64,000 bases of DNA from DASRIA01 sp963768885 (GCA_963768885.1 CAVYJN010000008.1:248001-312000); one strand, 5' to 3'; shown: positions 55,049-63,756, numbered from the stretch's first letter. Numbers and translations: made by a program. Notes: a model not told the origin generated them from the sequence alone.

Positions 55049-55804
55049 ATGAAAGTCAAGACGCTCAAGCCGACTCCTGAGCCTGCGGGATACTGCGCGG
55101 GCGATGTCGCGGCAGATCAGTTGATCACGTCGTGGTTGGCAGCGCACCACGCCGCGATCAAGAGTCTCAACGAAGAGAGACAGGCTGCCTACGACGAGAT
55201 CAAGGAGCAGGCTAAGGAACCCCAGCGCGTTGACGTGGTGGTGCCGGTGTCGCGCATCGAAATGACCTACGAGCTCAAGGGCGAGGAGAAGTTGCCCTTG
55301 CCTACCCGCGAGAAGCACGTCCTGTCTGACGAGCAGGGGCATTTCCCGATCGGCAAGCTTGGCGGCTGGGAGGTCACGGTGCTCGATACCGAGATCGGTA
55401 GGGCTGGGACCGTCGCCTGGTACCGGAACCCGTCGTCGGCGACTAAGGATGCCGTGCAGGTGCCGTGGCATGACGGCGAGCGGTGGCGGTCGATGCAGCC
55501 GGACTTCGTCTTCTTTGCGAAGAAGTCTGGCGGGGAACTCGCCCCCGCCATTGTGGACCCGCATGGGCACCACCTCACGGACGCGCTGGCGAAGCTTCGC
55601 GCCCTGGCTGACTTCGCCGAGGAGTACGGCGACAGCTTCTTGCGGATCGAGGCTGTAAGCAAGAACGACAAGGGCGACCTCGGGACGGCGCTCAAAGGCA
55701 AGCTGGTCATGCTCGACCTCCTTCACCCAAACGTCCGGGTTAGCGTCCGTGAGGAAGACAGCGCGGCCGCGGTTTACCGCGACGTTGGCATCGCGTACAA
55801 GTAG
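55049..55804 (+). pseudogene. C-terminal fragment of a restriction-type helicase/nuclease
   Basis: A 251-residue open frame without a helicase core. The segments AWYRNPSSATKDAVQVPW, MQPDFVFFAKKSG, APAIVDPHGHHLTDALAKL and DSFLRIEAVSKN resemble the nuclease-side C-terminus of large type III restriction/DEAD-box proteins (PDF and DPHG core). Start ATG overlaps a preceding stop (ATGA) of a frame ending KEALEAAGLSDG, suggesting an original two-gene arrangement. The N-terminal 12 residues (MKVKTLKPTPEP) appear joined to the C-terminal part, consistent with an internal deletion. It may be non-functional. Confidence 0.5.
55083..55110 (+). repeat. 28-bp direct repeat copy flanking the MMPL gene
   Basis: Identical to 52265-52292 on the same strand. 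With the neighbouring 55057-55084/52415-52442 pair it marks duplicated pieces of the restriction-type gene on both sides of the MMPL transporter. Confidence 0.6.
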
Positions 55805-55907
55805 GCCCGACCGCCAGCACAGCCGCGCGATCTACCGGCCTCCGGGGTGTTGCCCAATCTGTTGCCCCCCCGACCGTTTTCGTACTAGGGGCGTCCCTCG
55901 CCGACAA

Positions 55908-55930
55908 CGAAAACCCCGCCGTAGCGGGGC
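55908..55930 (-). terminator. Rho-independent terminator downstream of tRNA-Arg
   Basis: On the minus strand a CCCCGC-tacg-GCGGGG stem (55929-55924 with 55919-55914) is followed by TTTTC, 10 nt after the tRNA 3' end. It is the clearest terminator in the window. It lies on the island side of the tRNA. Confidence 0.7.
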
Positions 55931-55937
55931 TGACGTA

Positions 55938-55981
55938 AGCGCGCCCGACTGGATTCGAACCAGTGACCTTCGGTTTCGTAG
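55938..55981 (-). repeat. Proximal attachment-site repeat within tRNA-Arg
   Basis: The 44-nt copy inside the intact tRNA, from the anticodon loop to 2 nt beyond the discriminator base, matching 49107-49150 perfectly. Integration here keeps the tRNA functional. Confidence 0.8.
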
Positions 55982-56013
55982 ACCGACGCTCTATCCGGCT
56001 GAGCTACGGGCGC
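55940..56013 (-). tRNA. tRNA-Arg (anticodon ACG)
   Basis: A 74-nt cloverleaf on the minus strand: acceptor GCGCCCG pairs with CGGGCGC, the D arm has GCTC...GAGC, the anticodon stem TCGGT/ACCGA encloses the loop CTACGAA with anticodon ACG, and the T arm ACTGG-TTCGAAT-CCAGT is intact. CCA is not encoded. A TAGAAT box lies upstream (minus strand, 56028-56023). Its 3' half is the attachment site of the adjacent island. Confidence 0.95.
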
Positions 56014-56112
56014 GTTCGCGTCATTCTAGAGAGGCGCCGGTTTCCTCATCCCCGCGCGTCGGTCCGCCCCGATGCCCCGCCCCGGGGTCTCTGGTCGGTG
56101 GTACGGTTGGCG

Positions 56113-57300
56113 ATGATGGGGGGTCGAGTGAGAGCACGCTTGTTGCTGCTTGCGCTGTCGCTTGCTTCGCTTGCCCTCTGCGCCCCCGCCGCACACGCCG
56201 TGTCGGTGAGCATCACCGGACCGGCGGAGCATGTCTACAACTACGACACCCAGCGGTGCCAGGACTTCGACTGGCCCGACATTCCGGTGCGGGCATTCAG
56301 GGACTCGTTGAACCGCGTCCAGATCGTCACCGGGCAGGGCAGCATCTTCAACAACCGCTTGATCGGTCCCGACTTCGATCACCTGACCCGCGACTGCACG
56401 GTCCTGATGTCGAACTCGAACAATCCCCTGCCGTCGGAGTACGACGACGCCGAGTGGCTGTCCGGGATCTACACGCCGGACGGGCAGCAGGTCTACGCGC
56501 TGGTCCACAGCGAATACCACGGCTTCGTGCATCCCGGGTACTGCGGCGACGATTACATCGAGTGCCGCTTCAACACGATCACCTTCGCGCAGTCCTCGAA
56601 CCGGGGCGACTCCTACACCCAGCCGGCGCCGCCGCAGCACCTGGTGGCCTCGATGCCCTACCGCTCCGTCCCCGGCGACGGCCGTTACGGCTACTTCTCG
56701 CCGAGCAACATCGTCGTGAAGGACGGCTGGTTCTACGACATGATCCTGGTCTCGGCGAAGTACCGGCGGCAGACCGGCGGAGTCTGCCTGATGCGGACGC
56801 AGAACCTCGCCGACCCGAAGTCCTGGCGCGCATGGGACGGCGAGGGCTTCAACGTCCGCTTCATCGACCCCTACCGGGACTCGGCTCGCTCGCTCAGCCG
56901 CCACGTGTGCCAGGTGCTGTCTCCCGAAGAGCTGGGCGAGCTCAACCGCAGCGTCGTGTGGAGCACGTCCCTGCAGAAATGGATCGTGACCGGGACGTCG
57001 ACGGTCTACCAGCCCTCCTACGGCGAGTATGTCCGCGGCTTCTACTTCTCCACCTCGGATGACCTGATCCACTGGACCCCGCGGCAGCTGCTCATGCCCA
57101 CCGAGACGCAGGCGACCTACCAATGCGGGGACCCCGACCCGGCGGTCTACCCGTCGTTCGTGGACCACGACAGCCCCGATCGCAACTTCTCGACGATCGA
57201 TCAGACCGCATACGTGTACTTCGTGTCGACGCGCTACGAGAACTGCATCAGGACCTTCAAGTCCGACATCAAGCGGCTTCCCCTCGAGTTCGCGCCGTGA
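56113..57300 (+). CDS. Hypothetical secreted protein
   Basis: A 395-residue protein with a signal peptide (RARLLLLALSLASLALCAPAAHA). The mature part is rich in aromatic residues and short strand-turn motifs (SITGPAEHVYNYDTQRCQDF, GIYTPDGQQVYALVHSEYHG, GRYGYFSPSNIVVKDGWFYDM, VWSTSLQKWIVTGTSTVY, YVYFVSTRYENC) reminiscent of five-bladed beta-propeller glycosidase-like proteins, but no catalytic motif can be assigned. It has paired cysteines. Start ATG 56113; ATG 56116 is adjacent. Its stop overlaps a GTG (GTGA, 57297-57300) in frame with the next secreted protein, so the two are probably co-translated. Confidence 0.75.
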   Translation: MMGGRVRARLLLLALSLASLALCAPAAHAVSVSITGPAEHVYNYDTQRCQDFDWPDIPVRAFRDSLNRVQIVTGQGSIFNNRLIGPDFDHLTRDCTVLMSNSNNPLPSEYDDAEWLSGIYTPDGQQVYALVHSEYHGFVHPGYCGDDYIECRFNTITFAQSSNRGDSYTQPAPPQHLVASMPYRSVPGDGRYGYFSPSNIVVKDGWFYDMILVSAKYRRQTGGVCLMRTQNLADPKSWRAWDGEGFNVRFIDPYRDSARSLSRHVCQVLSPEELGELNRSVVWSTSLQKWIVTGTSTVYQPSYGEYVRGFYFSTSDDLIHWTPRQLLMPTETQATYQCGDPDPAVYPSFVDHDSPDRNFSTIDQTAYVYFVSTRYENCIRTFKSDIKRLPLEFAP

Positions 57301-57314
57301 GACCCCGGATCGAT

Positions 57315-59534
57315 ATGCGCGGCGGCGTCCTCTCGGCAGCCCTGGCGGTCACCTTCCTCGCCGCGCTTGCAGGGACGGCGAGCGCGGGCCACAACACCGT
57401 CACGCAGGTCTCGCTCGGCTCGACCGGCGGCAACGCGGCGACTCCCACGCAGTGGGTCGGCGCATCGGCGGACGGCACCCGCGTGTTCCTGCGCACGGTC
57501 GAGCCGCTGACCGCGAGCGACACCGACATTCGCTTCGACGTGTACGAGCGCACGGCGGCGGGCACCACGGCGCATGTCTCCCTCGGTCCGGCGGGCGGGA
57601 ACCTCGCCACCGCCAACGTCGAGTTCGAAGGCGCATCGGCCGACGGCACGCGGGTGTTCTTCAGCACCGTCGAGCCGCTGGTCGCCTCGGACACGGACGA
57701 ATGCAACGTGGACGACCCGCTGCCGAACGGCTGCGGTGACGTCTACCAGTACGAGAACGGGGTTACGACCCTCGCGTCGGCGGGGGGCAACGGCGGGTTC
57801 TTCGCGAGGTTCGAGGGCACATCGGCGGACGGCACACGGGTGTTCTTCAGCACCCGCGAGCAGATGTCGGGAGCCGACACCGACACCACGCGCGACCTCT
57901 ACGAGCGCGCCGGTGGGACGACCTCGCTGATCTCGGCCGGCGGCAACGGCAGCTTCGACCCCATCTTCCGCGGCGCCTCGGCGGACGGCACGCGCGTGTT
58001 CTTCACCACGTCGGAGTCGCTCGTCGCCGGCGACACCGACGCGTCCGGGGACGTCTACGAGCGCGCCGGCGGCGTCACGACCCGGCTGTCGACCGGGACG
58101 GCCGGCGGGAACGGCCCCAACGACGCGGCGTTCCGCGGCGCTTCCAGCGACGGGAGCCGGGTGTTCATGGAGACGAACGAGCAGCTCGTCGCCTCCGACA
58201 CCGACAGCTCGATCGACGTCTACGAGCGCGCGAGTGGGGCCACCACCCTGCTGTCGACCGGCCCGGCCGGGGGCAACGGGTCGCCGGACGCGCTGCTGAA
58301 GGGATGGTCCGACGGCGGCTCGCGCGTCTTCTTCCAGACCGCCGAGCAGCTCACGGGCTCCGACAGCGACAGCGCCGTGGACGTGTACGAGCGCTCGAGC
58401 GGGACGACCACGCTCGTCTCGACCGGGCCGGCGGGCGGGAACGGCAACCAGGACGCGCTGCTCCAGGACGTCAGCGCGGACGGCGCCCGCGCCGTGATCG
58501 GCACGCTCGAAGGGCTCGTCGCGTCCGACACGGATGGACGATTCGACATCTACGAGCGCGCGGAGGGAACGACCTCGCTCGTCTCGACTGGGCCGGCGGG
58601 AGCCAACGGCAGCTTCGACGCCTTCTTCAGTGGAGCCTCGAAGGACGGCAGCCGGGTGTTCTTCGAGACGGGGGAGCAGCTCGCAAGCGACTCCGACGTG
58701 TTCCCGGACGTGTACGAGCGCACGGGCGGCACGACCACCAAGCTCTCGCAGGGCTCGCCGGACGCCAACGGCGCCCAGGCGGCGTTCTTCGTCGGCTCCT
58801 CGGAGGACGGGTCGCGGGTCTGGTATGCGTCCGCCGAGAAGCTCGTCTCGACCGACACCGACAGCGGGACCGACGTCTTCGAGATCCGCCAGCTCGCGAC
58901 CTACCCGCGGCCCAAGGGCGCCACGCCGCTGAAAGTCGCGCTCGTCCCGGCGTTCGAGCCGTGCACCGCGCCGAACCGCCTCCATGGGCCGCCGACGCTC
59001 GGTCCCGGCGCCAACGACCCGTCGTGCAACCCTCCCGAACCCTCGTCCGCGCATCTCACGGTCGGGGCTCCCGACTCGAACGGCGCGCCCGCGAAGTCGT
59101 CCGGATTCGTACGCCTGGCGACGACCGTCGGCGATCCGGGCACTCCGGCGGACGAGGCCGACCTGAGGATCACTCTCGACCTCGTCGACGTCCGACGGCA
59201 GGGCAGCCTTGCCGACTACACCGGCGAGCTGCTCGCCACCATGCCGATGCGCCTGATCGACAAGTACAGCGGGTCCACCCCGGTCGACGCCGCCACCATG
59301 ACCGACTTCACGGCGAGCTTCCCTGCGTCGTGCACCGCGACGGCCGACACCACCGTCGGCGCGTCGTGCGCCACATCGACCACCGCGGACGCGCTCGTCC
59401 CGGGCCTGGTGGTCGAGGGCGCCCGCGCGATCTGGCAGCTCGGCGCGATCGAGGTGCTCGACGGCGGCGCGGACGACATCGCGGCCACGTCGCCGAACAC
59501 GCCGTTCATGCGCCAGGGGATCTTCGTCCCCTGA
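57315..59534 (+). CDS. Secreted nine-unit propeller protein with shared C-terminal module
   Basis: A 739-residue secreted protein from ATG 57315 (GTG 57297, overlapping the previous stop, would add six residues). A signal peptide (GGVLSAALAVTFLAALAGTASA) is followed by nine propeller-like units (DGTRVFFSTVEPLVASDTD...VYERAGGTT...GGNG), about residues 30-530. It then goes straight into the YPRPKGATP...FVP module from 58902, with no prealbumin-like repeat. The second unit carries a 10-residue Cys-containing insert (DECNVDDPLPNGC). It is the third protein here with the same propeller type and the fourth with the module. Likely cell-surface; ligand unknown. Confidence 0.84.
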   Translation: MRGGVLSAALAVTFLAALAGTASAGHNTVTQVSLGSTGGNAATPTQWVGASADGTRVFLRTVEPLTASDTDIRFDVYERTAAGTTAHVSLGPAGGNLATANVEFEGASADGTRVFFSTVEPLVASDTDECNVDDPLPNGCGDVYQYENGVTTLASAGGNGGFFARFEGTSADGTRVFFSTREQMSGADTDTTRDLYERAGGTTSLISAGGNGSFDPIFRGASADGTRVFFTTSESLVAGDTDASGDVYERAGGVTTRLSTGTAGGNGPNDAAFRGASSDGSRVFMETNEQLVASDTDSSIDVYERASGATTLLSTGPAGGNGSPDALLKGWSDGGSRVFFQTAEQLTGSDSDSAVDVYERSSGTTTLVSTGPAGGNGNQDALLQDVSADGARAVIGTLEGLVASDTDGRFDIYERAEGTTSLVSTGPAGANGSFDAFFSGASKDGSRVFFETGEQLASDSDVFPDVYERTGGTTTKLSQGSPDANGAQAAFFVGSSEDGSRVWYASAEKLVSTDTDSGTDVFEIRQLATYPRPKGATPLKVALVPAFEPCTAPNRLHGPPTLGPGANDPSCNPPEPSSAHLTVGAPDSNGAPAKSSGFVRLATTVGDPGTPADEADLRITLDLVDVRRQGSLADYTGELLATMPMRLIDKYSGSTPVDAATMTDFTASFPASCTATADTTVGASCATSTTADALVPGLVVEGARAIWQLGAIEVLDGGADDIAATSPNTPFMRQGIFVP

Positions 59535-59565
59535 GCGCCGACCGGTATCGCACTACGCGCTTCAG

Positions 59566-59656
59566 CGGAGAGGGTGGGATTCGAACCCACGTGGGAAGTG
59601 TGAACCCCCCAAACCGCTTAGCAGGCGGCTGCCTTCAGCCTCTCGGCCACCTCTCC
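59566..59656 (-). tRNA. tRNA-Ser (anticodon GCT)
   Basis: A 91-nt type II tRNA on the minus strand. Acceptor GGAGAGG pairs with CCTCTCC; the anticodon stem GCCGC/GCGGT (with one G-T pair) encloses CTGCTAA, anticodon GCT, reading AGC/AGT; a long variable arm (about TTGGGGGGTTCACACTTCCC) precedes the T arm GTGGG-TTCGAAT-CCCAC. It sits between the secreted propeller gene and the HxlR gene. Confidence 0.93.
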
Positions 59657-59739
59657 AAGCAGGCCGCCGTCGGCAGCCTCGCCGCATTGTAGGCGCGGGC
59701 CTCGGGGAAGCCGCGCCGCGGCTGCCCGAACCCGCCGGC

Positions 59740-60172
59740 TCACGCGTAGTGCACGCCCTCCTCGTCGGGCTCCTCGACCGTCGCTTCGCAGCTCGGGCAG
59801 TACCAGCGCGCCTCGAGCGCGGTCCCGCAGGTGTCGGTGCACGACCGGCTCGGCCTCCGAGTGCCGCGCGCCCCAGTCCGCGAGCAGCCGCAGGGCGCCG
59901 GCGAGCTCGCGCCCGGAGGCCGTCAGCTCGTAGACGTATCGCCGCGGGCGCTCGGAGTAGGGCTGCGCGACCACGAGCCCCTCCTGCTCCAGCCTGCGCA
60001 GCCGGCTGCTGAGGATGTTCGGCGCGATCCCGGCCGTCCGCTCCTGCAGCTCGTTGAACCGCATCGCGCCGGCGAGCAGGCCCTCCACGACGAGCAGCGT
60101 CCAGCGGTCGCCGACGGCCGCGAGCGCCGCGGCGAGCGGCGAGCGCTGCTCGTTGGCGTCCGCATCCGGCAT
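59740..60172 (-). CDS. HxlR-family transcriptional regulator, frameshifted near the C-terminus
   Basis: About 143 residues after removing one base near 59830-59850. The winged helix-turn-helix core is intact: AALAAVGDRWTLLVVEGLL, MRFNELQERTAGIAPNILSSR (recognition helix), RLRRLEQEGLVVAQ and the wing SERPRRYVYELTASGREL. In the shifted frame the C-terminus reads CGTALEARWYCPSCEATVEE, a zinc-ribbon-like tail common in this family, ending at the TGA at 59740. It probably binds the palindrome at 60228-60244 between itself and the divergent protease genes. A TAGGAT box (minus strand, 60186-60181) lies 8 nt before the ATG, so its mRNA is nearly leaderless. Confidence 0.78.
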
Positions 60173-60227
60173 CGGGCTCGATCCTAGCCCGCCGAGCGGC
60201 CCGCTCGGCGCCCTTGGTAGGGTGGTC

Positions 60228-60244
60228 ACTTGCAACTTGCTAGT
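60228..60244. promoter_or_regulatory. Palindromic operator for the HxlR regulator
   Basis: ACTTGCAAcTTGCTAGT is a 17-bp near-perfect dyad (7 of 8 half-site positions match), similar in form to reported HxlR/MarR-type operators. It lies in the divergent intergenic region, overlapping the expected -35 of the protease operon (possible -10 near 60259) and upstream of the HxlR promoter. Confidence 0.55.
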
Positions 60245-60298
60245 CACAGGGAGCACTCTACGGCATCCCCCTCGAGCATCACCGAGAAGAGGTAATCG

Positions 60299-61215
60299 AT
60301 GAGCACCATCACCGACTTTCAAGAGGCGATCGAGCGGGCCGTCGCGCGGGTCGGCCCCGCCGTCGTCGGCTTCGGCGCGGGATGGGGTCGCGGCAGCGGC
60401 CTCGTGGTCGCGCCCGGGCGCATCCTCACCACGGCCCACAACCTGCGCTCGGAGGAGGTCACCGTCACCTTTCCCGATGGACGGCGCGAGAGCGGTCGCG
60501 TGACGGGGGTCGATCACGACCTCGACGTCGCCGCCGTTGCGGCCGAGACCGGCGAGGTCGAGCCGGTCGCGTGGGACCCCGCGGGCCCTGCTCCCGGCAT
60601 CGGCACGGCCGTGATCGCATTCGGCAACCCCGGCGGGCGCGGACTGCGCGCGACCCCCGGGTTCGTCTCGGCCGCAGGGGCGGGAGATACGCGGGCCCGC
60701 GGGGTCGCACGATCGCCGGCTGCATCGAGCACACCGCTCCCCTCCCGCGCGGGTCCGGCGGCGGGCCGCTCGTCGACCTGGACGGGCGCCTGCTCGGGCT
60801 CAACGCGGTGCGGCTCGACGGCGGCCTGATCGTCGCGATCCCCGCCGCCGAGCGCCTCGCCGAGCGCGCGCAGCGACTCTGGAGCGGCGGCGGCGCGCGG
60901 CCCCCGCGCCTCGGCGTCGCGATCGCGCCGGCGCGCGTCGCGCGTCGCCTGCGGCGCGCCGTCGGCCTGCCCCCGCGCGACGGGCTGCTCGTCCGCTCGG
61001 TCGCGGACGGGAGCCCCGCCGCGGCGGCCGGCATCGAGCCCGGCGACCTGCTCGTCGCCGTGGCCGAGCGTGCCCTCGCGGGCGTCGACGACCTCTACGA
61101 GGCGCTCGACGCGATCGAGCCCGGCGCCGGCCTGACGCTGCGGGTCGTGCGCGGCACCGACGAGCGCGACGTCGCCGTGGCGTTCGACCGCGACGCGCAG
61201 GAGGCGGCGACATGA
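60299..61215 (+). CDS. HtrA-like S1C serine protease with PDZ domain, frameshifted
   Basis: About 305 residues if one missing base near 60676-60700 is restored. The trypsin-like domain has His in LTTAHNLR, Asp in DHDLDVAAV and Ser in PRGSGGGPLVDLDG; the PDZ domain occupies the last 95 residues (LLVRSVADGSPAAAAGIEPGDLL). There is no signal peptide or membrane helix, so it may be cytoplasmic, which is unusual for the family. ATG 60299 has AGAAGAGG upstream. The stop overlaps the start of the next protease (ATGA, 61212-61215). The pair is divergent from the HxlR gene and probably controlled by it. Confidence 0.75.
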
Positions 61216-62241
61216 CGGCCGCGGGGACAGCGGGCCGAGCCGCCGTCGACGGCCGCGGCCGCGACGAGGTCGAGCGCGACCTCGCGGCCCGCGAGGTCGA
61301 GGCGCTCGACGCGTACTCGCGCACGGTCGCGGGCGTCGCCGAGCGACTCGGCCCGTCGGTCGCGAACCTCAGGGTCACCCGCGTCACCCGCCGCGGGCGC
61401 ATGCCGGCGGGCGCCGGCAGCGGGGTCGTGCTGACGCCCGACGGATTCGTGCTCACGTCCGCGCACGTGATCGCCGGGCGCGGCCGCCAGGGACGTGCCG
61501 CGTTCGTGGACGGCCGCGAGTCGCCGTTCGAGATCGTCGGCGCGGATGCGCTCTCCGACCTGGCCGTGGTGCGCACGCAGGCGCGGCGACCTGGTGCCCG
61601 CGACGCTCGGCGACGCCGAGCGCCTGCGGGTGGGCCAGCTGGTGGTCGCGATCGGCAACCCTCACGGCTTCGCGGGCTCCGTCACCGCCGGCGTGGTGTC
61701 GGCGCTCGGCCGCTCACTCCCGGCGCGGGAGGGCAGCACCGTGCGCATCATCGACAACGTGATCCAGACCGACGCCGCGCTCAACCCGGGCAACTCGGGA
61801 GGCGCGCTCGTGAACGGCCTCGGCGAGGTCGTCGGGGTCAACACGGCGGTCGCCGGCATCGGGCTCGGGCTCGCGGTCCCGATCAACCCGGCGACCCGCG
61901 GGATCGTGGCGACGCTGATGACCGACGGCCGCGTGCGCCGTGCCTACCTCGGGATCGCGGGCGGCCCGCGGCCCCTACCGCCCCGCGCACACGCGAAGCT
62001 GGGGCAACGCGCCGCGGTGGAGGTCGTCGAGGTCGTCGCGGACAGCCCGGCCGACCGCGCGGGGTTGCGGCCCGAGGACCTGATCGTGTCGCTGGCCGGC
62101 GCGCCGGTCACGGACGTGATGGACGTGCAGCGCCTGATGGGCGCCGAGCTGATCGGCAGGCCGGTCGAGGCGACCGTGGTGCGCGGCGGGCGGACGTTGA
62201 CGCTCGAGGTGGTCCCGGTCGAGCTTCGCCAAGCCGCCTAA
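61212..62241 (+). CDS. HtrA/DegP-like S1C serine protease with PDZ domain, frameshifted
   Basis: About 342 residues after removing one base near 61576-61586. Catalytic residues are His in LTSAHVIAG, Asp in DALSDLAVV and Ser in NPGNSGGALVNG; AIGNPHGFAGSVTAGVVSALGR is the usual segment before the catalytic serine. The PDZ domain covers the last 95 residues (ADSPADRAGLRPEDLIVSLAG). Like its partner it lacks a signal peptide. The ATGA overlap with the upstream protease indicates translational coupling. The two paralogues share only about the fold-level motifs, so they could form a mixed assembly or have split substrates. Confidence 0.78.
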
Positions 62242-62249
62242 CGGCTCTC

Positions 62250-62255
62250 TACGAT
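62250..62255 (+). promoter_or_regulatory. -10 box (TACGAT) giving a leaderless GTG start
   Basis: TACGAT, 8 nt, then the GTG start of the GNAT gene. The spacing is one longer than at the other leaderless sites in the window. Confidence 0.4.
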
Positions 62256-62263
62256 GCCCGCCC

Positions 62264-63337
62264 GTGGGACGGGACGTCAGGTGGATCGAGGACATCGACG
62301 GCCTGCTCGGCATCGCCGCCGCCTGGGACGACCTCGCCGCGCTCGATCCGACGCCGTTCAGCCTCAGCGCCTGGTACGCGGCGTGGTGGGAGGGCTACGG
62401 CGGCGGGCGCACGATGCGCGTCTGCACGGTCTGGGACGCCGGCGAGCTGGTCGCGCTGCTGCCTCTCTGTGCCACGGGTGAGCGCCTCGAGACGATGACC
62501 AACGTCGAGAGCTGCGTCTGCCGCCCGCTCGCGCGTGACGGCGACGCGCTTCGCCGGGTCGCGGAGGCGGCCCTGCGCGAGCGCTACGGCCTGCTCGAGG
62601 TGAAGCGCCTGCCCGAGGGCGACGCGGGCATCGACGCGCTCTCCGACGCCGCGCGGACGGCGCGTCGCATGCACCTCGTGGAGCCGGACATCGTCTCCCC
62701 GATCGTCGACACGCGCGGCACGCTCGAGCAGTACAAGGCGGCCAGGAAGTCCAAGTGGCACAAGAACATGTGGAGGCTGTACCGCAAGCTGGTCCGCGAC
62801 CACGGCGCGGAGCTGCGGCTGATCGAGCCGCCGTCCGACCTCGGCGCCGAGCTGACCGCGGGGTTCGAGGTGGAGTCGAGCGGCTGGAAGCGCCAGGAGG
62901 GCTCGGCGATCCTCTCCCGGCCCGAGAACGAGGCCTTCTACCGCCGCCTCGCGGAGCGCTTCGACGCGCGCGGGGAGCTGCGCATCTCCTCGGTCTGGAT
63001 CGACGGGAAGATGGCCGCGTGGGACCTCGGCATCCTGCACGGCAACCGCCTCTACAGCCCGAAGAGCGGCTACCTCGAGGAGTTCAGGCCGCTGGCCCCG
63101 GGCCTCGTGCTGGAGCTGGCGACGATCGAGCGCTGCTTCGCCGACGGCATCGAGGCGCACGAGCTGCTCGGCTCCGACGAGGACTACAAGCTCCGCTTCT
63201 CCACGAGCGAGCGACGCCACCGGGTGTTCCGCGCATACCCGCGGCGGCCCGCGCCCGCGATGCACTACGCGTGGCGGCGATACGCGCCGCGCGCGCTGCG
63301 CGAGGCGCGCGCACGGCGGCGTGGGCCCGACGAGTGA
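62264..63337 (+). CDS. GNAT/FemAB-like acetyltransferase (CelD/BioF2-like)
   Basis: A 357-residue two-domain GNAT-like protein. The N-terminal half has PFSLSAWYAAWWEGYGG and LVALLPLCATGERL; the C-terminal half has YKAARKSKWHKNMWRLYRKL, the acceptor-side helix also seen in the paralogue at 31985, then SVWIDGKMAAWDLGILHGNRL and LLGSDEDYKLRFS. Such proteins modify cell-wall or exopolysaccharide precursors. GTG start with a probable leaderless mRNA. It follows the proteases by 22 nt but has its own -10 box. Substrate unknown. Confidence 0.78.
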   Translation: MGRDVRWIEDIDGLLGIAAAWDDLAALDPTPFSLSAWYAAWWEGYGGGRTMRVCTVWDAGELVALLPLCATGERLETMTNVESCVCRPLARDGDALRRVAEAALRERYGLLEVKRLPEGDAGIDALSDAARTARRMHLVEPDIVSPIVDTRGTLEQYKAARKSKWHKNMWRLYRKLVRDHGAELRLIEPPSDLGAELTAGFEVESSGWKRQEGSAILSRPENEAFYRRLAERFDARGELRISSVWIDGKMAAWDLGILHGNRLYSPKSGYLEEFRPLAPGLVLELATIERCFADGIEAHELLGSDEDYKLRFSTSERRHRVFRAYPRRPAPAMHYAWRRYAPRALREARARRRGPDE

Positions 63338-63392
63338 CGCAGGGACGCGTGCGCGACGCGGCCGCCGGGTGGTGCGGGCCGCGGGGCCGGAG

Positions 63393-63398
63393 TAGTGT
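63393..63398 (+). promoter_or_regulatory. -10 box (TAGTGT) giving a leaderless GTG start
   Basis: TAGTGT, 7 nt, then GTG 63406. It decides between this start and an upstream GTG at 63334. Confidence 0.5.
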
Positions 63399-63405
63399 GC
63401 ACGCC

Positions 63406-63756
63406 GTGGAAGGCGGGCCGATACCTCAGGGCGGGGAGGGCGACACCGGCGTCAGGGCACAGCGCCGCCACCGCAGCGTCGACGAGCTGGGGAGGCACTT
63501 CGTCGGCGTGAGGCTGACGGCCTCCTCTCCCGACGCTCTGCTCCACGGCCTCGACGGGCTCGTCGAGGTGGTCCGGGCCGCGAAGCGGAACGCCGCCGAG
63601 GCGCGGGCCCAGGGCCAGTGGGACACCGTCGACGAGATCGAGCTCGTGGTCCCCGGCGAGACCATCAGGATGAGCGTCATGGAGTTCGCCGACTACGTCG
63701 ATCGCCTGCGCCGCCGGACCGGCGGCGGGCGCCGCCGGGCGCGTCCGCTGGCCTGA
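63406..63756 (+). CDS. Hypothetical protein
   Basis: A 116-residue soluble protein, mostly helical (VDELGRHFVGVRLTASSPDA, LHGLDGLVEVVRAAKRNAAE) with a short beta segment (IELVVPGETIRMSVMEFADY) and a basic Arg/Gly-rich C-terminus (RRRTGGGRRRARPLA) that could bind nucleic acid. No family recognised. GTG 63406 is chosen because of the -10 box 7 nt upstream; GTG 63334, overlapping the previous stop as GTGA, is an alternative. Confidence 0.6.
   Translation: MEGGPIPQGGEGDTGVRAQRRHRSVDELGRHFVGVRLTASSPDALLHGLDGLVEVVRAAKRNAAEARAQGQWDTVDEIELVVPGETIRMSVMEFADYVDRLRRRTGGGRRRARPLA

Larger units (their letters stand above)
49107..55981. mobile_element. Decayed genomic island integrated in the 3' half of tRNA-Arg
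   Basis: The region is bounded by a 44-bp perfect direct repeat covering the tRNA-Arg sequence from the anticodon loop to 3 nt past the 3' end. Inside are an FAD-dependent oxidoreductase and a peroxiredoxin fusion (both frameshifted), an MMPL transporter and a truncated restriction-helicase-like protein. Base composition is lower in GC over about 50.1-51.0 kb than in the flanks. No integrase is recognisable, so the element is probably immobile. Confidence 0.7.
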
